In this document: piece after piece, positions 49,936 through 62,648 of the stretch
Position numbering within the stretch: the stretch's first letter is position 1
Layout of the letters: every line of letters starts with the position of its first letter
From: Stromatinia cepivora
Lineage: Eukaryota; Ascomycota; Leotiomycetes; Helotiales; Sclerotiniaceae
Length of the DNA stretch: 64,000 nt
Direction of reading: 5' to 3'
Assembly: GCA_014898415.1 (NCBI GenBank)
Contig: RCTD01000021.1
Span: 434,001 to 498,000, forward strand
The notes under the pieces: model-generated
The model's input: the letters and a program-made list of their open reading frames with translations, nothing else
Database searches by the model: none
What the model was told of the DNA's origin: nothing
Program-made: the position numbers and the translations under genes

Positions 49936-50000
49936 TGGTATTTTAGTGGTAATGACAGCGATCTTAAACTCCCGACGGCGAGAACTACCCGGTTCAAATC
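49936..50000 (+). other. tRNA-like pol III box pair (A box / B box)
   Basis: TGGTATTTTAGTGG at 49936-49949 resembles an A box, and GGTTCAAATC at 49991-50000 matches a B box except for its last base. They are about 41 bp apart, as in tRNA genes. Stems expected for the acceptor and T arms do not pair, so it is not a working tRNA; it may be a tRNA relic, a SINE head or coincidence. Confidence 0.25.
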
Positions 50001-51078
50001 ACTAGCTTCAGCCCCGCTACCATTGGTTTGCCGCGCCCATCATCTCATCATCCGTCCTATATCAATCCTGCCGACCAATCTATCAAAAAATTGGTCAAAA
50101 TACCGACCCAGCTCATATGTCTCTACCAAAACCCCGGCACGGCTCCTTGAAGGCATTGAAGTTTCCAAAGTTGAATATGATACTGAGGTAGGAATGGAAT
50201 CCAGGAAGTCGTTTATATACTTCACCAGAGCATCTTGCATAGCTTTGAGCCGTCTCATTGAGGATGAAAACGACGGAAAGCCACCAGCGGACCTTGACCC
50301 ACACCCTAAACTTTATTCTCACATCCCACCGTCATTCCAGATCCCCAGGGGAAGCCATTCTTTAACATAAAAGCCTCTAACGTTTTGTCACAAAACGATA
50401 TATCAAAAATTTTCAATATACTAACGACGCACAAGATTTTTCAAACTTCTGATGTCCCACCAGACTGTCAGTGGAATACACATGCGCCGGTCAAGAATGT
50501 CATATAATTTTGAGCTCGAGGAAGAGGTTGTATTGGTGTGAATAGACAATAATGGAAATGGGATCAAGATTCAATAATGGAAAATGACAATAGCAACAAC
50601 ATGAAACTCATTAAACAACAAAAAAGCCAAGTCCCAAAATCAAACACATCCCGCAGTCTGGAGCCGGTACACCAAAGGTTCCTCACGAGTCAATTCATAC
50701 AATTCCTTGCCTCGGAAAATATCTCCGGACCCCTTGACTTCAAAACCTGTATCTGACCGCAAGTGTCTGGTTCATGTTTCCATAAATCTCATCCAAATCA
50801 ACAAAGAAGTGTTTTTATATCCAGAATTTCCTACTCAAAAACCATACCTCTCTACTTCTACTGCACAAGACATCTCAGATTATTAGAATATAAAAATACA
50901 CCATCCCTGTATTAATCTTTTTTTTTAAAAAAAAAAAATTAAACAATAAAGCATCCGAATGGTAAATGAAGGAGAACTCTGCGAGTTGGAGGTTTTAATT
51001 AGCGGGCTCTTTTATTGAGTTTGGAATTTTGGTGGTTAGCAGAGGGGGGGGGAGAGGAGGGAATGAGAGGAAAATAAG

Positions 51079-51307
51079 AGAGATGGAGAAGAGAGATGGA
51101 GAAGAGAGATGGAGAAGAGAGATGGAGAAGAGAGATGGAGAAGAGAGATGGAGAAGAGAGATGGAGAAGAGAGATGGAGAAGAGAGATGGAGAAGAGAGA
51201 TGGAGAAGAGAGATGGAGAAGAGAGATGGAGAAGAGAGATGGAGAAGAGAGATGGAGAAGAGAGATGGAGAAGAGAGATGGAGAAGAGAGATGGAGAAGA
51301 GAGATGG
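51079..51307. repeat. 13-bp minisatellite AGAGATGGAGAAG, 17.6 copies
   Basis: Seventeen perfect copies plus a partial one, all purine on the plus strand. Because 13 is not a multiple of three, every plus frame encodes the same 13-residue repeat (MEKRDGEERWRRE). The ORFs here are products of the repeat. Confidence 0.97.
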
Positions 51308-53469
51308 TGATGATAGTGAAAGCTCAAGAATAACGATAATAAAGTAGATTGATGATAAACATATACAGACAACAGACAAAAAAAGAGGGGGTAAAAACGA
51401 AAATACACTCGAAGGATAATTAAACAAGTATAGATGGAAATACCACACCCGATGTTTCCAAGCCTTATTTATTGTATGGCTCCTATCATTAATATAATAA
51501 CCACCTACTTGACAGTAATCTCTCACCCTTGCTTGAATTTGAGCTTGAAACTGACTACGAGGTGTTGGAATGGAACTTTGATAGGGATTGTATGTGTTAT
51601 TTATAGGAAGGAGCTGGGGTTAATCTACCAGGTGTCTGTGTAAAAAAAGATAAACTCCTGCATTGGATAACTACCCCTTTCAACCCTAAGCTCACCATTG
51701 CAGTGCACCAAGTATATAAAGCACTATCAAAAGTCTCGAGTGCAGCACAACACCGCCTTGTACTGCAAAGTTGGTTGACAAAGGAAGTTAACTTGTGATG
51801 CGGATATATTCGGAGATATATTGCGTAGAGGTTTTTGACTGGGAATTATTTCTGAGTGGCTATTCTAGATACAGAGATGCAGTAGAGATATATGATGATA
51901 ACAATGACAACAATAACAGTACTAATAAATAAGGTTAACAACAGAATATGTACAGTAACATCTCATCAGCATATCAAACCTCCACATCTCCACCATACCT
52001 CACCACAGAAAAATACATATTTCTCCATATTGACTCGTCAGTCCTAGACCACTCGGACCTCAAATCTGCTAGAAACACTTTTGCAGCCCCTTGGCCTCTG
52101 CATTTCTCCTTCCAATAGAGTTACCTGAAGATGTTTGGAAGAATATCATGAGGTTTATATGCCTATTCAACTCTCTCCTCTGTGATTATTATTCACTTGA
52201 GTTTAATCGAGAACATTGAACGACTCTTCATGATTCGTCCTCCTTATACAACTCCCACTAAAATCTCATCTCCCTCCCACGCCTTCCTCCTCCCAAGTTT
52301 TCCCACTCTTCTCCCCAACTCAAAATTCTTCGCTCTTTGGAGTACATATAAACCACCAATTCAAATCTCCAACACACAATTATCCAAAAAAACCAATTTA
52401 GCGCATATTCTGAAGGATCTGGATGTACGGATATCACTAGTCCCAGAGGATTCTTAATGAGATATATAGCAGCTGTATATTGGGCTTGGAGTGAAGTAAT
52501 TTTTATATTCTGTGGTGGTGAGTGGCAGCGCTGGAGTGAAAGTATCAGGTTGAGGCTGAGAAGTGAGGTTGATGGTAATAAGATAGAATAGAATGGGATG
52601 GAATGGGATAAGGTGGTGAGTATCTGGTGATGATGATGATAAATTCTGTCAAGACGACAACAGGAATCGGGAGCCCGAAGCACTGGGACTCCAGAGTACT
52701 AGCCTGAATTAACAATCAACAATAACGACAACAATCATCTCACAGAGAGAAGAACAAATAGCCACTCAAGTCTACGCTCATCCAATCCCCAGGCCCAAAT
52801 AAAACCTATCCCACCCTGACAGCATCAACGTCAAATTCCTCTGGAATCGGTTAAATCACACTCCTGAATGGTTACGAGGTTGGGAGATAGGAAAAGACGT
52901 GGTTTATATACTCGTAGAGTTTCGACCACTGGTAGTCGAATTCTTGACATCTAATTAAGTGAAATGATAGGAACGAGGCTTTATGGACAGAAATTCTTTA
53001 AGATTCTTCAGGCGATGAGTGAATCATGAATCTAGAAGGATGCGGTTTAAGAGTCAAGTATAGGAAATAGCAATTCGAGCAATATAACCACTCTCATCAT
53101 CTTTCGCAGATAGTAGCACACCTACTTTAAAAATAACCCAAGAGTCAGCACAACATGCCAATCTTACATTTCAACAACATAAAAAAAAACAGAAAGATAA
53201 TTCATAAACCCAAAAGTCCAATAATGAATTTCTTGAAGAGTATTCGCTGCCTCTCCTAGAACTTCAACTTCATATATATCTAACGCACCCAAACTCACCA
53301 TCTGTTCTCCCAATAAAGACAATTGTTCCATTCACCCACAAATACATGCTATCAAAGCACAAAATCCAACCACCATTATTCAACTATGAATCGGAATACC
53401 AATATCAATACCACTCAGATATCGCATTGTATTAAAAGTGAAGGTAAGAATCACTCAATCCCTTCCTCG

Positions 53470-53532
53470 AACTTCCAACTTCCAACTTCCAACTTCCAAC
53501 TTCCAACTTCCAACTTCCAACTTTCAACTTTC
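53470..53532. repeat. 7-bp repeat AACTTCC, 7 perfect plus 2 variant copies
   Basis: Seven perfect AACTTCC units, then AACTTTC and AACTTTCC. It lies in a G-poor region. Confidence 0.95.
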
Positions 53533-54896
53533 CAACCACCTTCAATAATGTACGAGTAAATAAGTAAATAAGTAATCAACTCGCTAATCTCGCACACCCC
53601 CTTCATTCTCCAACCCAGCCATTCCATCCCATCCCATTCCACCCCATACATACCATTTCAATCCAGCCTCTCTTTCACAAACCCAGCACAACGCGACTCG
53701 CGCTCGCACTTCGCACTTCGCTCTATTTCCATCTTTCATTTTTGGCAAAGGATAAAAATGCCAGGTTGGAAAGATTAAGCATCTCGAAGCATTTTCGGTA
53801 AAGTACAGTCGAACTAGCTCTTATTATATCAAATCATATCATATCATACATATCACACACAGAAAGTTAAACATCCAATACAAATCTCCAAGCAAATCTC
53901 AACTCCAACTTCTTCATCCAACAGATCCGCAACTCCATCCAGCCTACCCTCCTTCCTTCCTTCCTGCACAACGACCGAAGAAGAAAAATCCGGGGTCGGG
54001 TTGTTAGACCCACCTAGATAGACAACTATTCTAGAAAGAACAAGCTCCGTACATTTTTCTTTTCTTTTTCTTTTTCTTTCTCTTTCTCTTTCTCTTTTTC
54101 CCAATTATGATTTAGGGTTCGAAAATGGGGTACCTGGTACATAGTACATACTTCACTACTCGACAATCAATCCACCTCATTTCATCCATCCATCTCAACC
54201 ATTTCAATCATCTCAACATTTTTTCTATCATGTAGAATTTACCCGGAGATATCACCTTGAGATCGCAGCCCAAATACCATCCGAAATCCCATTTCGCATT
54301 TCGAAAAAATTTGCCGTATTGCAGCATGTCATATTCCATCGGCTCGGCAATCAAAAAAGTAGTATAATTGAAAGCCCGTAGCCGAACCAGGAAGGGGAGG
54401 GGATACATGCAATTCAATGCATGGGCCTTGCGGTTATGGGCATGATGGTTTTGCTGAAAATTTTAAAAACTATGTGTGTGGATGTGTATGTATGTATTTG
54501 TATTTGGATATTGAAAGATTGAAAGATAAAGACTGGAGGAAGATACTACAGTAATAAGTAATGATTGATGATTGATAATTAGAACACAACTTTTTCTGAA
54601 GAGCCCTTCAAAAGTTTTTTCAGAAAATAGAATTTTTTTATAAAAAAATTGCACAATTCCAAGACCAACCAACTTCCCCTCCAAAAGCTCAGATTCCCAT
54701 GTGCACACCTCTCAAAAAACCGAAACAAATGTGGAGGTGATGTGAGATGCAACCCACCAGCCAGCGCGCAACCAAAACACACCATAACCTTTGGCCCAAG
54801 CACGCAGCACGCACCACGCACCACGACGAAAAATTCAAAAACAATTCAGAGCGAGCTTACCGCCTTACCGCTCTTTGCCCACTTGCTGTTTTGAGA

Positions 54897-55045
54897 TGCT
54901 TACAGGGCCGGTGTACAGGAGTTTGAACTTGGGATGGGGTTTGGACAGGGCTAGATGTACACTTGTACAGGGCTTGTACGGGCCTGTTACAGGACAAGGC
55001 TGGTGTGGTACGGAGTATACAGGGCTGGTGTACAGGGTGAGAGAG
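54897..55045. repeat. Degenerate TGTACAGGGC-type repeats
   Basis: ACAGGGC or GTACAGG cores occur at about 54902, 54913, 54945, 54965, 54989, 55018 and 55031, often preceded by TGT or followed by TGGTGTAC. Units are unevenly spaced and imperfect. The last ones merge with a TACGGAGTA motif at 55009-55017. Confidence 0.5.
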
Positions 55046-55377
55046 ATAAAAAGGGCAGACGATGATCTGAGAGACAAGCCTCATGGTTACATTACCGGTA
55101 TTACTGGCTTATTGGCCTGTATTTTTGGGGGGAGGGGGGAAGTTTTTTTTTTCTGAGTGATTGATCGTGCTGACGCCGAAGTAAGATTCGATGGCATCTG
55201 TAAATAGGTAGTAAATAGAAAGATGTACGATACAAACGCAATTGAGCCATGCAGATGCAAATACAAATACCAAAAATCTACCAAAAATCTACCAAAGCAA
55301 AGCATTAACCACATCTGAATCCAGCTGCAGGGCTACGAATCGTACTGCAGATATTGACGTACCATTAACCGGATACA

Positions 55378-55910
55378 TGTACGGAGTATTACCATCCATA
55401 CTCAGACACAGATTCGCCAACCCACTGCCAGAAAAAGAGAAAAGTTGTACAACGAACGGTGCGTGGGTAGGTGCATGTACTGCATACAGAGTACAACATC
55501 GTCTGTACTTGTAGTTCGTACTCTGTTTGTAGAACGGCGAATGCATCTGGATCTGGATCTGAGTGTGAATAGATGCGAAAAAGCAAAGGTTCATTATTGG
55601 ATACGATGGATGGATGGATATAGATAGATAGAAGTAGATACACACAGCTTGCTTCATGCCCCCCAAAAATCCCAAGTTCAAGAGAATCTTGAGAGAGGAG
55701 GATTAAAAAATATTCTGCCACAAATATTTAGGCGGTGGAGAGATGATTTGAATTGTGTATAATTATTGGCTAGAAAGAAAAAAGTGAAGTAAGCAATGGA
55801 AAATAAAGTGAATAAATTGAATAAGTGTCGGTATGCATATTTAATGCAATCAAAATGTATTAGTGCAAGAGATATGTACGGAGTACATATATTATTTTAT
55901 GTACGGAGTA
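55378..55910 (+). repeat. Dispersed 11-bp motif TGTACGGAGTA
   Basis: Exact copies lie at 55378-55388, 55875-55885 and 55900-55910, with GTACGGAGTA at 55008-55017 and another full copy at 26621-26631 in the zinc regulator promoter. Near variants (ATACAGAGTAC near 55484-55494 and GTACTCTGT near 55518-55526) lie between them. Confidence 0.6.
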
Positions 55911-58792
55911 TAATATCCCTTGTAGAAGTGTAGCGATTGGTCCAACCCGCTCCACCCCATCCATTACGATAAACCCGATTCAGGGGATAATTGACCGCGT
56001 AATGATTATCGCGGAGGGATAAAGACCGTTTAATTTTTTACTGCGTGCGTGATATACTATGACAACAACACAACATACCAAAGAAGTTAATAACGAGATG
56101 GGAAAATGGGGGAGATGATCGAGAGATGATCTATGGGACAGGCGTGGGGATGAATGTTGATCTGTGAGATATAGATAGAGAGAGATGATGCAGATGATGA
56201 GATCAGAGTCCGCCTTCTGCCCAAACTTGGGAGTTATGGTACCTAGGAAGGGGGAGCTCGGTTCGCGGTGATGTTATGTATGTATGTAGATGGAATGGAA
56301 GTCCTTCGATCCCCAGGTCCAGGACTGGGGGATCTGGTGGAGGAAAATATATTATGGAAGAAAGATACGATGGGACATTTAACAAGCAATGGGGTAAGAA
56401 TTTCTATTTTCTAGGAATTCGATATTGGAATTGGAGTTGTAAGTTCGCAATCCTATTATGCGCGAAAAATAAAACTATCAAAAATGACAAAAAACGATGT
56501 GTAACCGATCTGAACCATTGAGTTTAGTTCGTAAGAAGGATTGTATATCTTGTCCGTCCACCCATCCACCTCATCCATCCCGTTTCTAGCGGGGGAAGGC
56601 TATCAAGTTCCAGGACAACAATTGGTCAATGAGAATTTTACTTTATGCCTACTGTATGAAGAAATGCATAATGACAGCCTTGTCCAAGCGTAAGTTTTTT
56701 TTTTCTGCCAACCGAATTCAAAATGCTCCCTTGTATGCGGCCGATCTTTTTGGGAACAAGAAGTTGAGAACGAGAGGGTGTGGGGAATTATGCATGTAAA
56801 GCTGTGTCACTGTACAGATTAATATGGTCGGCTCGATCTATATTGGAATGGGGAATGGTTCATGGACGTTGATAGGTATATTTTTGCAAATGGGGGTTTG
56901 TATTTGATGCAACTGCGTATTTTCTCGTCTGACACATTACTCGTGTTGGCCAATGATTTTCGGATTTTTGATGATGGGCGGGAAGGGGTTGATGTATGGG
57001 AGGGTTGTCGTCTCATCAAAATCTGATGATTTTATCAAAGGAAATTATTGAATTTGAAAATATCCGAATCCGTACCGAAAAAATGGATTCTTGTGAATAA
57101 TAGATTGAAGATAAGAGGATACTTTAGGACCCCGAATGAGATCGAATCTCCTTCATCTGCTTTCGTCCTTTGAAAAAATTCTAGAAGAAAAAAAAAATCG
57201 AAGTTAGCTGCACCTAAAGGCGATATACCGGGATAATGTATTACCGTAGGACCGCAGGCGCTGATACTGTGGTCCATTCGGAACCGTTCGTGTGAAGCTA
57301 ATTATAAGCTGGACCGAAATAACCACTTTTGAAGTTTTTGATGGCAAAACATCTGGAATTTCATTGGATTGTTTGAAAATGGTGGAGTGAGTGTTTCAAG
57401 GTTGACGAGACGACGAGTTAACAACAGCTCGGGCTCTAGGGGAGACCTTGCGATGAGACATGGATCTAGCTTTAGATTATGGAACTTGACGTTATGGAAA
57501 TAAATCTTTGTACGAATCGTTTCTAAAGGGCAAACTTGTTCGAGTATATATCTAGATGAAGTCTTGTGCTCTTTTGGTTTGGGATGACAAGGAGTCGAAA
57601 TGACAATATTGCTTATGGTTACTCATTCCTCCATACAATCTTGTACTCAAGTTAAATAAATAGGCAGCTCTGGAATTATATCGTCATCTAGTTAGTAGTT
57701 ACCTAGTATGAAAAGGGAGTCTAGTAATTTACCGGTACTCGAGTAGCGTTCATGACACTGACCTTCACACGTATTTGAAGTGAGCTAGCGTTCTCAACGT
57801 CAGTTTCGGTGAGATCCAAAAGAGATCAACCTCTTGGGGGCTAATCCAACGAAAGTCGAAAGTTTGAACTTTGATGTGGGTTGCGGGGCAATTTTGCAAG
57901 TCTCTCTTCTCTTTCAAGGAAAATCCCCTCTCGACTCTATTGCTAGCCCCTCTATTATCATCAAATTGAACTTCTTAGCCATGAGCCATGTACCCATAAA
58001 TAAGATACATGGACTCGCGACTCATGTGGATTTTGCTCATATCTATTAACCTCTCGTACTTCTGCTTTGATTCTTTGTTGAGGTTATTTCGAGATTTCCT
58101 CTCCACCAAGACCCTGCATTGGAATTCGGTAACCGTTAGTTACAGCGTAATCCTTGATGAATGATGGAAGTTTTCGGCATGTTTTTCTTTTCTATCCCAG
58201 TTTTTCCCGAATTTCAACAGATGAAGTGGTTATCCCATTGTAATTTGTATGGACCCTTAGAATTGAGGTGATAAGATCAGTAGAGGTTTTGACTTTATTG
58301 AAAGATTATCAGTTGTCGTTTGAATGGATAGAATTTGAAGTTTTCCCCTCATGTTTCTAGTTCTGAACCTTAAGAACTGGGCATCGGGAACCTTTTCAAA
58401 GTGTCACTGTGAGGGATGTGACCTCTCCCGATCTAGCTAAAAAAAAAACGGCAATATTTAGCCCTGTATTGGTTACATTTAGCTTCAAATATGATATCAA
58501 TTTACCATCTTCTCTTGGGATAATGAGAGTCTGCCCCCTAAAATCCTAGATTCATTTAAATTCCATCGGGTAGATTGGAATTTGAGTGAATTGTCAATTT
58601 CATGAACTTCATCAAACTAATTGCCATAGTACTTTCCTCTATGTTAGATCAAAGTATCGAATTTCGGCTTTTCCACTCTCGGAAATGATCAGGTCCAAAT
58701 CATCATAGCATATGTATCCTTCTACCATTTATCGATTCTACTGTAACATCTACTTCCCCTGCCCAAGTATTCCTATAGAATAACCCACCTCT

Positions 58793-58815
58793 TCTCTTCT
58801 CTTCTCTTCTCTTCT
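58793..58815. repeat. CTTCT microsatellite
   Basis: Short CTTCT pentamer run, about five copies, at the left end of the C/T-rich leader region of the GDS1-like gene. Confidence 0.8.
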
Positions 58816-59764
58816 CTCCTCAATTTCCTATTCATCATATATATTTATTACCTATCACAATAACAAACATCATCACCAACTATAATTTTATATTTTTGAA
58901 ACATCACACGGACTTTCCCATTTATCCATTATCGAATTTCCAAAATACCCGTCGTGCAGGTAACGATCCACAACCAACCAACCGTTTTTCATTATTCTTA
59001 ACTGAAGTAATGGAAATCTATACACGACTAATTTATCCACTCCCATTTCGATAAATTTCTACAAATTGATTAACCTCAAACAATACCTATCCAGCGGTTA
59101 TTCTTGAAATAGGTAATAGAACTTATTTTGAGAGCTGGTGTTATCATAATATAATTGTATATATACTTCTCTTAGGTAGATGCTCATTCCTTCATACCTC
59201 ATATCCATACTAAATTCTAATCGCCTCCTTTACCGCCTTCAATTTTGGTTCAACGATTGACCCCGTTTTCAGCCACCACCATCAAAATAGTGGAACAAAG
59301 GAAAGAAGAAAAAAAAAAAAATTGTAAAAAAAAAAATATTAAAAAAAAATTCCAAAAAAAAAAAATCAAGAACCCTGGTAAATCCCCAGTCTTTTCTTGT
59401 ATCACCGCACCACGCCATCTGCTACATTCCGAAAGTCCCTGTGTCCAATTATAATTGATTCAATCAATTGAGTTGAATTAACCCGTCGCTACGAAGATCA
59501 TATTGCAGGAACAACAAACCTTACCCCTTCTTGTCAGGTTTCCCGCGTCGCAAAACTAAATGTTCCTTCCCCATTCCCATCTTTAACTCAACTAAATTCA
59601 TTTTACCTGGGCAACAACAAATTTACCAGAAAATCATACCACAAAGATTTCAACATCATCATCACCATCATCATCGTCATTCTTCCTCCTTCCTCGAATA
59701 AACCAAACTACCTTTTCAAAACAATAACACTTTTTTAAAATTATACTTTTGTAAATCAAAAATC

Positions 59765-61088
59765 ATGGGTTATGATACTCGTCGAAAGCAAGTGAATTGG
59801 GTAGCTCTAGGCATAGAGTTACCACAAACTCATGCTGAAAAAGCGGCCGCACGACTTTCACCGCCTTCAATAGCGACGTCGACATCAGAACACCATATTT
59901 CGAAAAAGTCAAAACGAGCGCGACGAGATTCATGTTCATTATCACCGCCACCTAAACGTATTTATACCGCGCCAAAAGATATAAATACCCCGCCGCTTTC
60001 ACCACCAGCTGAAGTTCATGAATTTGAAAACCACCACAACGATGAGATGGAAGAAATGGAATTGAAACATGAGAAACTGGAAGGGAGGAAAGTAAAAGAT
60101 GAGGAAGGGAAGGATGAGAAAGTTAAAATCGAAGAAATTGATTTGACCGAAGTAAAGGATGAAATTGTTGAAGGAGTTATTGTTCAATTACAGAAAACTG
60201 CCAATAGACCTCATTTGGTTAAGGAACTTGCAGCCATCTTGTCCCCAACCGTTAGAATCGTGGAACAGTAAGTTCAAAACCACACCCCGTTAACCATCAT
60301 AACTATGAAACTCATGAAAAATTAGATCTGCCAATCCATGCGCAATCATTTCCTCTCGATTGTCTAACTATTTAAAACGATCATGGAGTGCGTCATCACC
60401 TTGTCCTGTGGGCAAAGAGTTGGAAACTGTACATCCAAGAAGAACATACTTTTATTTGACGACTTACCCACATCAACCAATTCCTGATCCGTCACAATTA
60501 CCTCAACGTACGATTATCACTCCTTCCATATCAAGTGCGGACTCAGTAGCCGATGAACCAGATAGAAGCCGATGTGACTCACCTGAGGTTGACCTATCTT
60601 CTGAGGAATACGATGATGACGATTCAATCATACCTCCAACTCCAACTGGTTCGTTTTCTGGTCGATTCGAACGTCCCGTGAGGAATAATCGTGCTTCATC
60701 TGTGGGTCTCGAAAAGGATGAGAAAGAATTCACCCAAACGGCTCGGGGAATGCAAAAACGAAGATTCAGTGGCGAACCACCATCATATATGGCAAAACCA
60801 TCTGATATGACCGATATGCCTTCAAATATTTCAGATACTCCTATGAAATCCGTGGAATCAGATCCGTTTTTCGGAGAAAGCCGAGGATTGACTGTGTCGA
60901 ACACGGCGGTTTTTATGAATAGCCCCGCCATGAAACCTGTTTTCGCGTCGAAAAAATCTTGGGATGCTACTCTAGAAACTTCTCATGCGAATTGGGCGCC
61001 AGCGAAGATTGAAACGTTGGATTGGGATACAAGAAGTCCGGAGAACGTTGAATTGGACGAGTTGGATGGCATGCTTGATGGATATTAG
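59765..61088 (+). CDS. GDS1-like winged-helix protein
   Basis: Two exons, 59765-60267 and 60326-61088 (58-nt intron, GTAAGT/TAG), give 421 aa. The N-terminal third is disordered and contains a bipartite basic signal (KKSKRARR) and Ser-Pro repeats, then an acidic charged segment (EMEEMELKHEKLEGRKVKDE). A compact domain spans the splice junction at about residues 140-215: LQKTANRPHLVKELAAIL, then NPCAIISSRLSNYLKR and RRTYFYLTTYPHQPIPD. This is the winged-helix domain found in Gds1-type fungal proteins, probably nuclear and DNA or chromatin binding. The rest is Ser/Pro/Asp-rich and ends ELDELDGMLDGY, an acidic end that could contact co-activators. Yeast Gds1 is linked to growth on glycerol; transfer of that role here is inference. 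A long G-poor leader with several A-tracts (59310-59365) precedes the ATG. Confidence 0.8.
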
Positions 61089-62062
61089 ATTCCTTCCAGT
61101 CTTTCATATTTACGATTATACGCACACGAAGGATTCTACTAGTGTTGGAATCAGGAATCTTTGATTCCGTTGTACAAATAGTTTTTTTTACTCCTCGAGA
61201 TTTCTATTAGGAGAGTTGTACGATTTATTTTACTAGAAGAGATGGAACTATTGACGAGTGGATTGGAAAACTCGAAGACAAAAGGAAAGATAAAAAGAAA
61301 AGCGATCCTGGGGTCATAGGATATTTCGGAGGTACTCTCGTTTTATCTATACGTCATTGCCAAGTATGTTCTTTCTGCGACGGTGTTTGGATGGAGTTTT
61401 TTTATGCGTCACGTTTTTTTTACACAACCTTCATGACTTGAGATGATTGGAGATGGATTCGGGATACTTCCCAGTAGCTGATGGACTCAAGAGCCTTCGA
61501 TAAAATTGACTGGGATAGGAGGTGTTTTACAGGAATTAGGGATGTGGAATGATCATTATACTAAGTTGCACCTGTATACATATTGATGAGATGGGTGGTT
61601 GGTTACTTTTTTTCCGTGTGAAATCGGGATGAAGATACCTGGTGGTGTTGTTCTAAACTTGGGATTTGTTGAGTGGGTGGCCCGAAAAGTACAGCGTGCT
61701 TAGGGGAGAGGCGAAAAGTGTGATGATGATTTGGCTGGGGTGAATCAGGAAGTAAAGGACCGGGAGTTCTGAAATCAGCGAGAGAATATTCCTCAGCATA
61801 GATTGCGGAGATTTTTATACATGATTGTTAAGAAAGAGGTTTAGAGTTGAGCACAATACATGGAGTTTGACTATTCTTTCGCTCGCTATACATTTCAAGA
61901 GAGGGGAAAAGGAAAAGGGAAAGAGGAAGAGAAAGAGGAAACCGGAATAGAAATAAATGTGAAAAAGGAAAAAAAGATACAATAACATTCATAAATGAGA
62001 ATATTGAACGTCTCCATCTAATATCCTTCCATGTACCCTTCCTACTGTTCAACCGCATTATT
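61089..62062. other. GDS1-like 3' flank
   Basis: AT-rich sequence without a convincing gene. The 3' untranslated region of the GDS1-like gene lies at its left end. Confidence 0.5.
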
Positions 62063-62258
62063 TTATTCCGCATCATGCGTCGTGCTTTTTGCGTTGCGTT
62101 GCGCATACTTGTGAGCTTCTTCTTTTCTTTTTTCTTCTTCTTTGAGATATTTGGGACTAGCGGGAAGATATAAATGACTAGATGGCATAATTGCAAGAAG
62201 TGCAGTCGGTGATGTGTTTATGCCGTCAAAAAAGCTTTGGCTAATGTTGTTTTGGGTT
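62063..62258 (-). CDS. Candidate small or last-exon ORF, unassigned
   Basis: On the minus strand a frame is open from about 62258 to the TAA at 62063-62065. An ATG at 62188-62186 would give 41 aa (MPSSHLYLPASPKYLKEEEK... ending STTHDAE). Upstream of it the same frame reads QSFFDGINTSPTALLAI, and a TAG acceptor-like site lies at its border near 62259, so it may be the last exon of a larger gene. The Lys/Glu-rich helix and acidic end look coding. No upstream exon was found in the repeat-rich DNA that follows. Confidence 0.3.
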
Positions 62259-62382
62259 CTATTTATGTGTATGTATGTATGAATGAATGGATGGATGGAT
62301 TGATGTATAGATATATAGATGTATAGATACGGATTCTAGTCCTTAGTTGTTGTTGGGGGGGTGAAGGGGTGAAGGTGAAGGG

Positions 62383-62520
62383 GATGAGGATGAGGATGGG
62401 GATGAGGATGAGGATGAGGATGAGGATGAGGATGAGGATGAGGATGAGGATGAGGATGAGGATGAGGATGAGGATGAGGATGAGGATGAGGATGAGGATG
62501 AGGATGAGGATGAGGATGAG
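62383..62520. repeat. Hexamer array GATGAG, 23 units
   Basis: Twenty-three head-to-tail GATGAG units, the third being GATGGG. All purine/T on the plus strand. Open in several frames, which creates Met-Arg and Asp-Glu ORFs of no significance. Confidence 0.97.
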
Positions 62521-62648
62521 GTGGAATGGGAAATATGAGTGTAGTTATTTATTACGGCTCATTACTCGCCATCTCGCTACTTGCCACTTGCGGCGTGCTA
62601 TGAGCTGCGTGTTACGAGCGGTGTGCTATGAGTGGCGTGCCGTATGGT

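Larger units (their letters stand above)
39168..59764. other. 20-kb gene-poor region with minisatellites
   Basis: No complete gene could be supported. It holds repeats listed separately (43617-43670, 51079-51307, 53470-53532, 58793-58815), a cluster of TGTACGGAGTA motifs and TGTACAGGGC-type repeats at 54.9-55.9 kb, a tRNA-like pol III box pair at 49936-50000, and an isolated coding-looking fragment at 45360-45567. Stretches 52180-52460, 53090-54240 and 58740-59764 are G-poor and C/A/T-rich; the last is the leader of the GDS1-like gene. No transposase, reverse transcriptase or long terminal repeat was recognised. Confidence 0.45.

Noticed and set aside
50023..50370. 115-codon plus-strand ORF
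   Set aside because: No domain, no exon partners; it overlaps the degenerate tRNA-like sequence region.
50995..51526. ORFs of up to 175 codons on the minus strand and 93 on the plus strand
   Set aside because: Almost entirely translation of the 13-bp repeat; no domain outside it.
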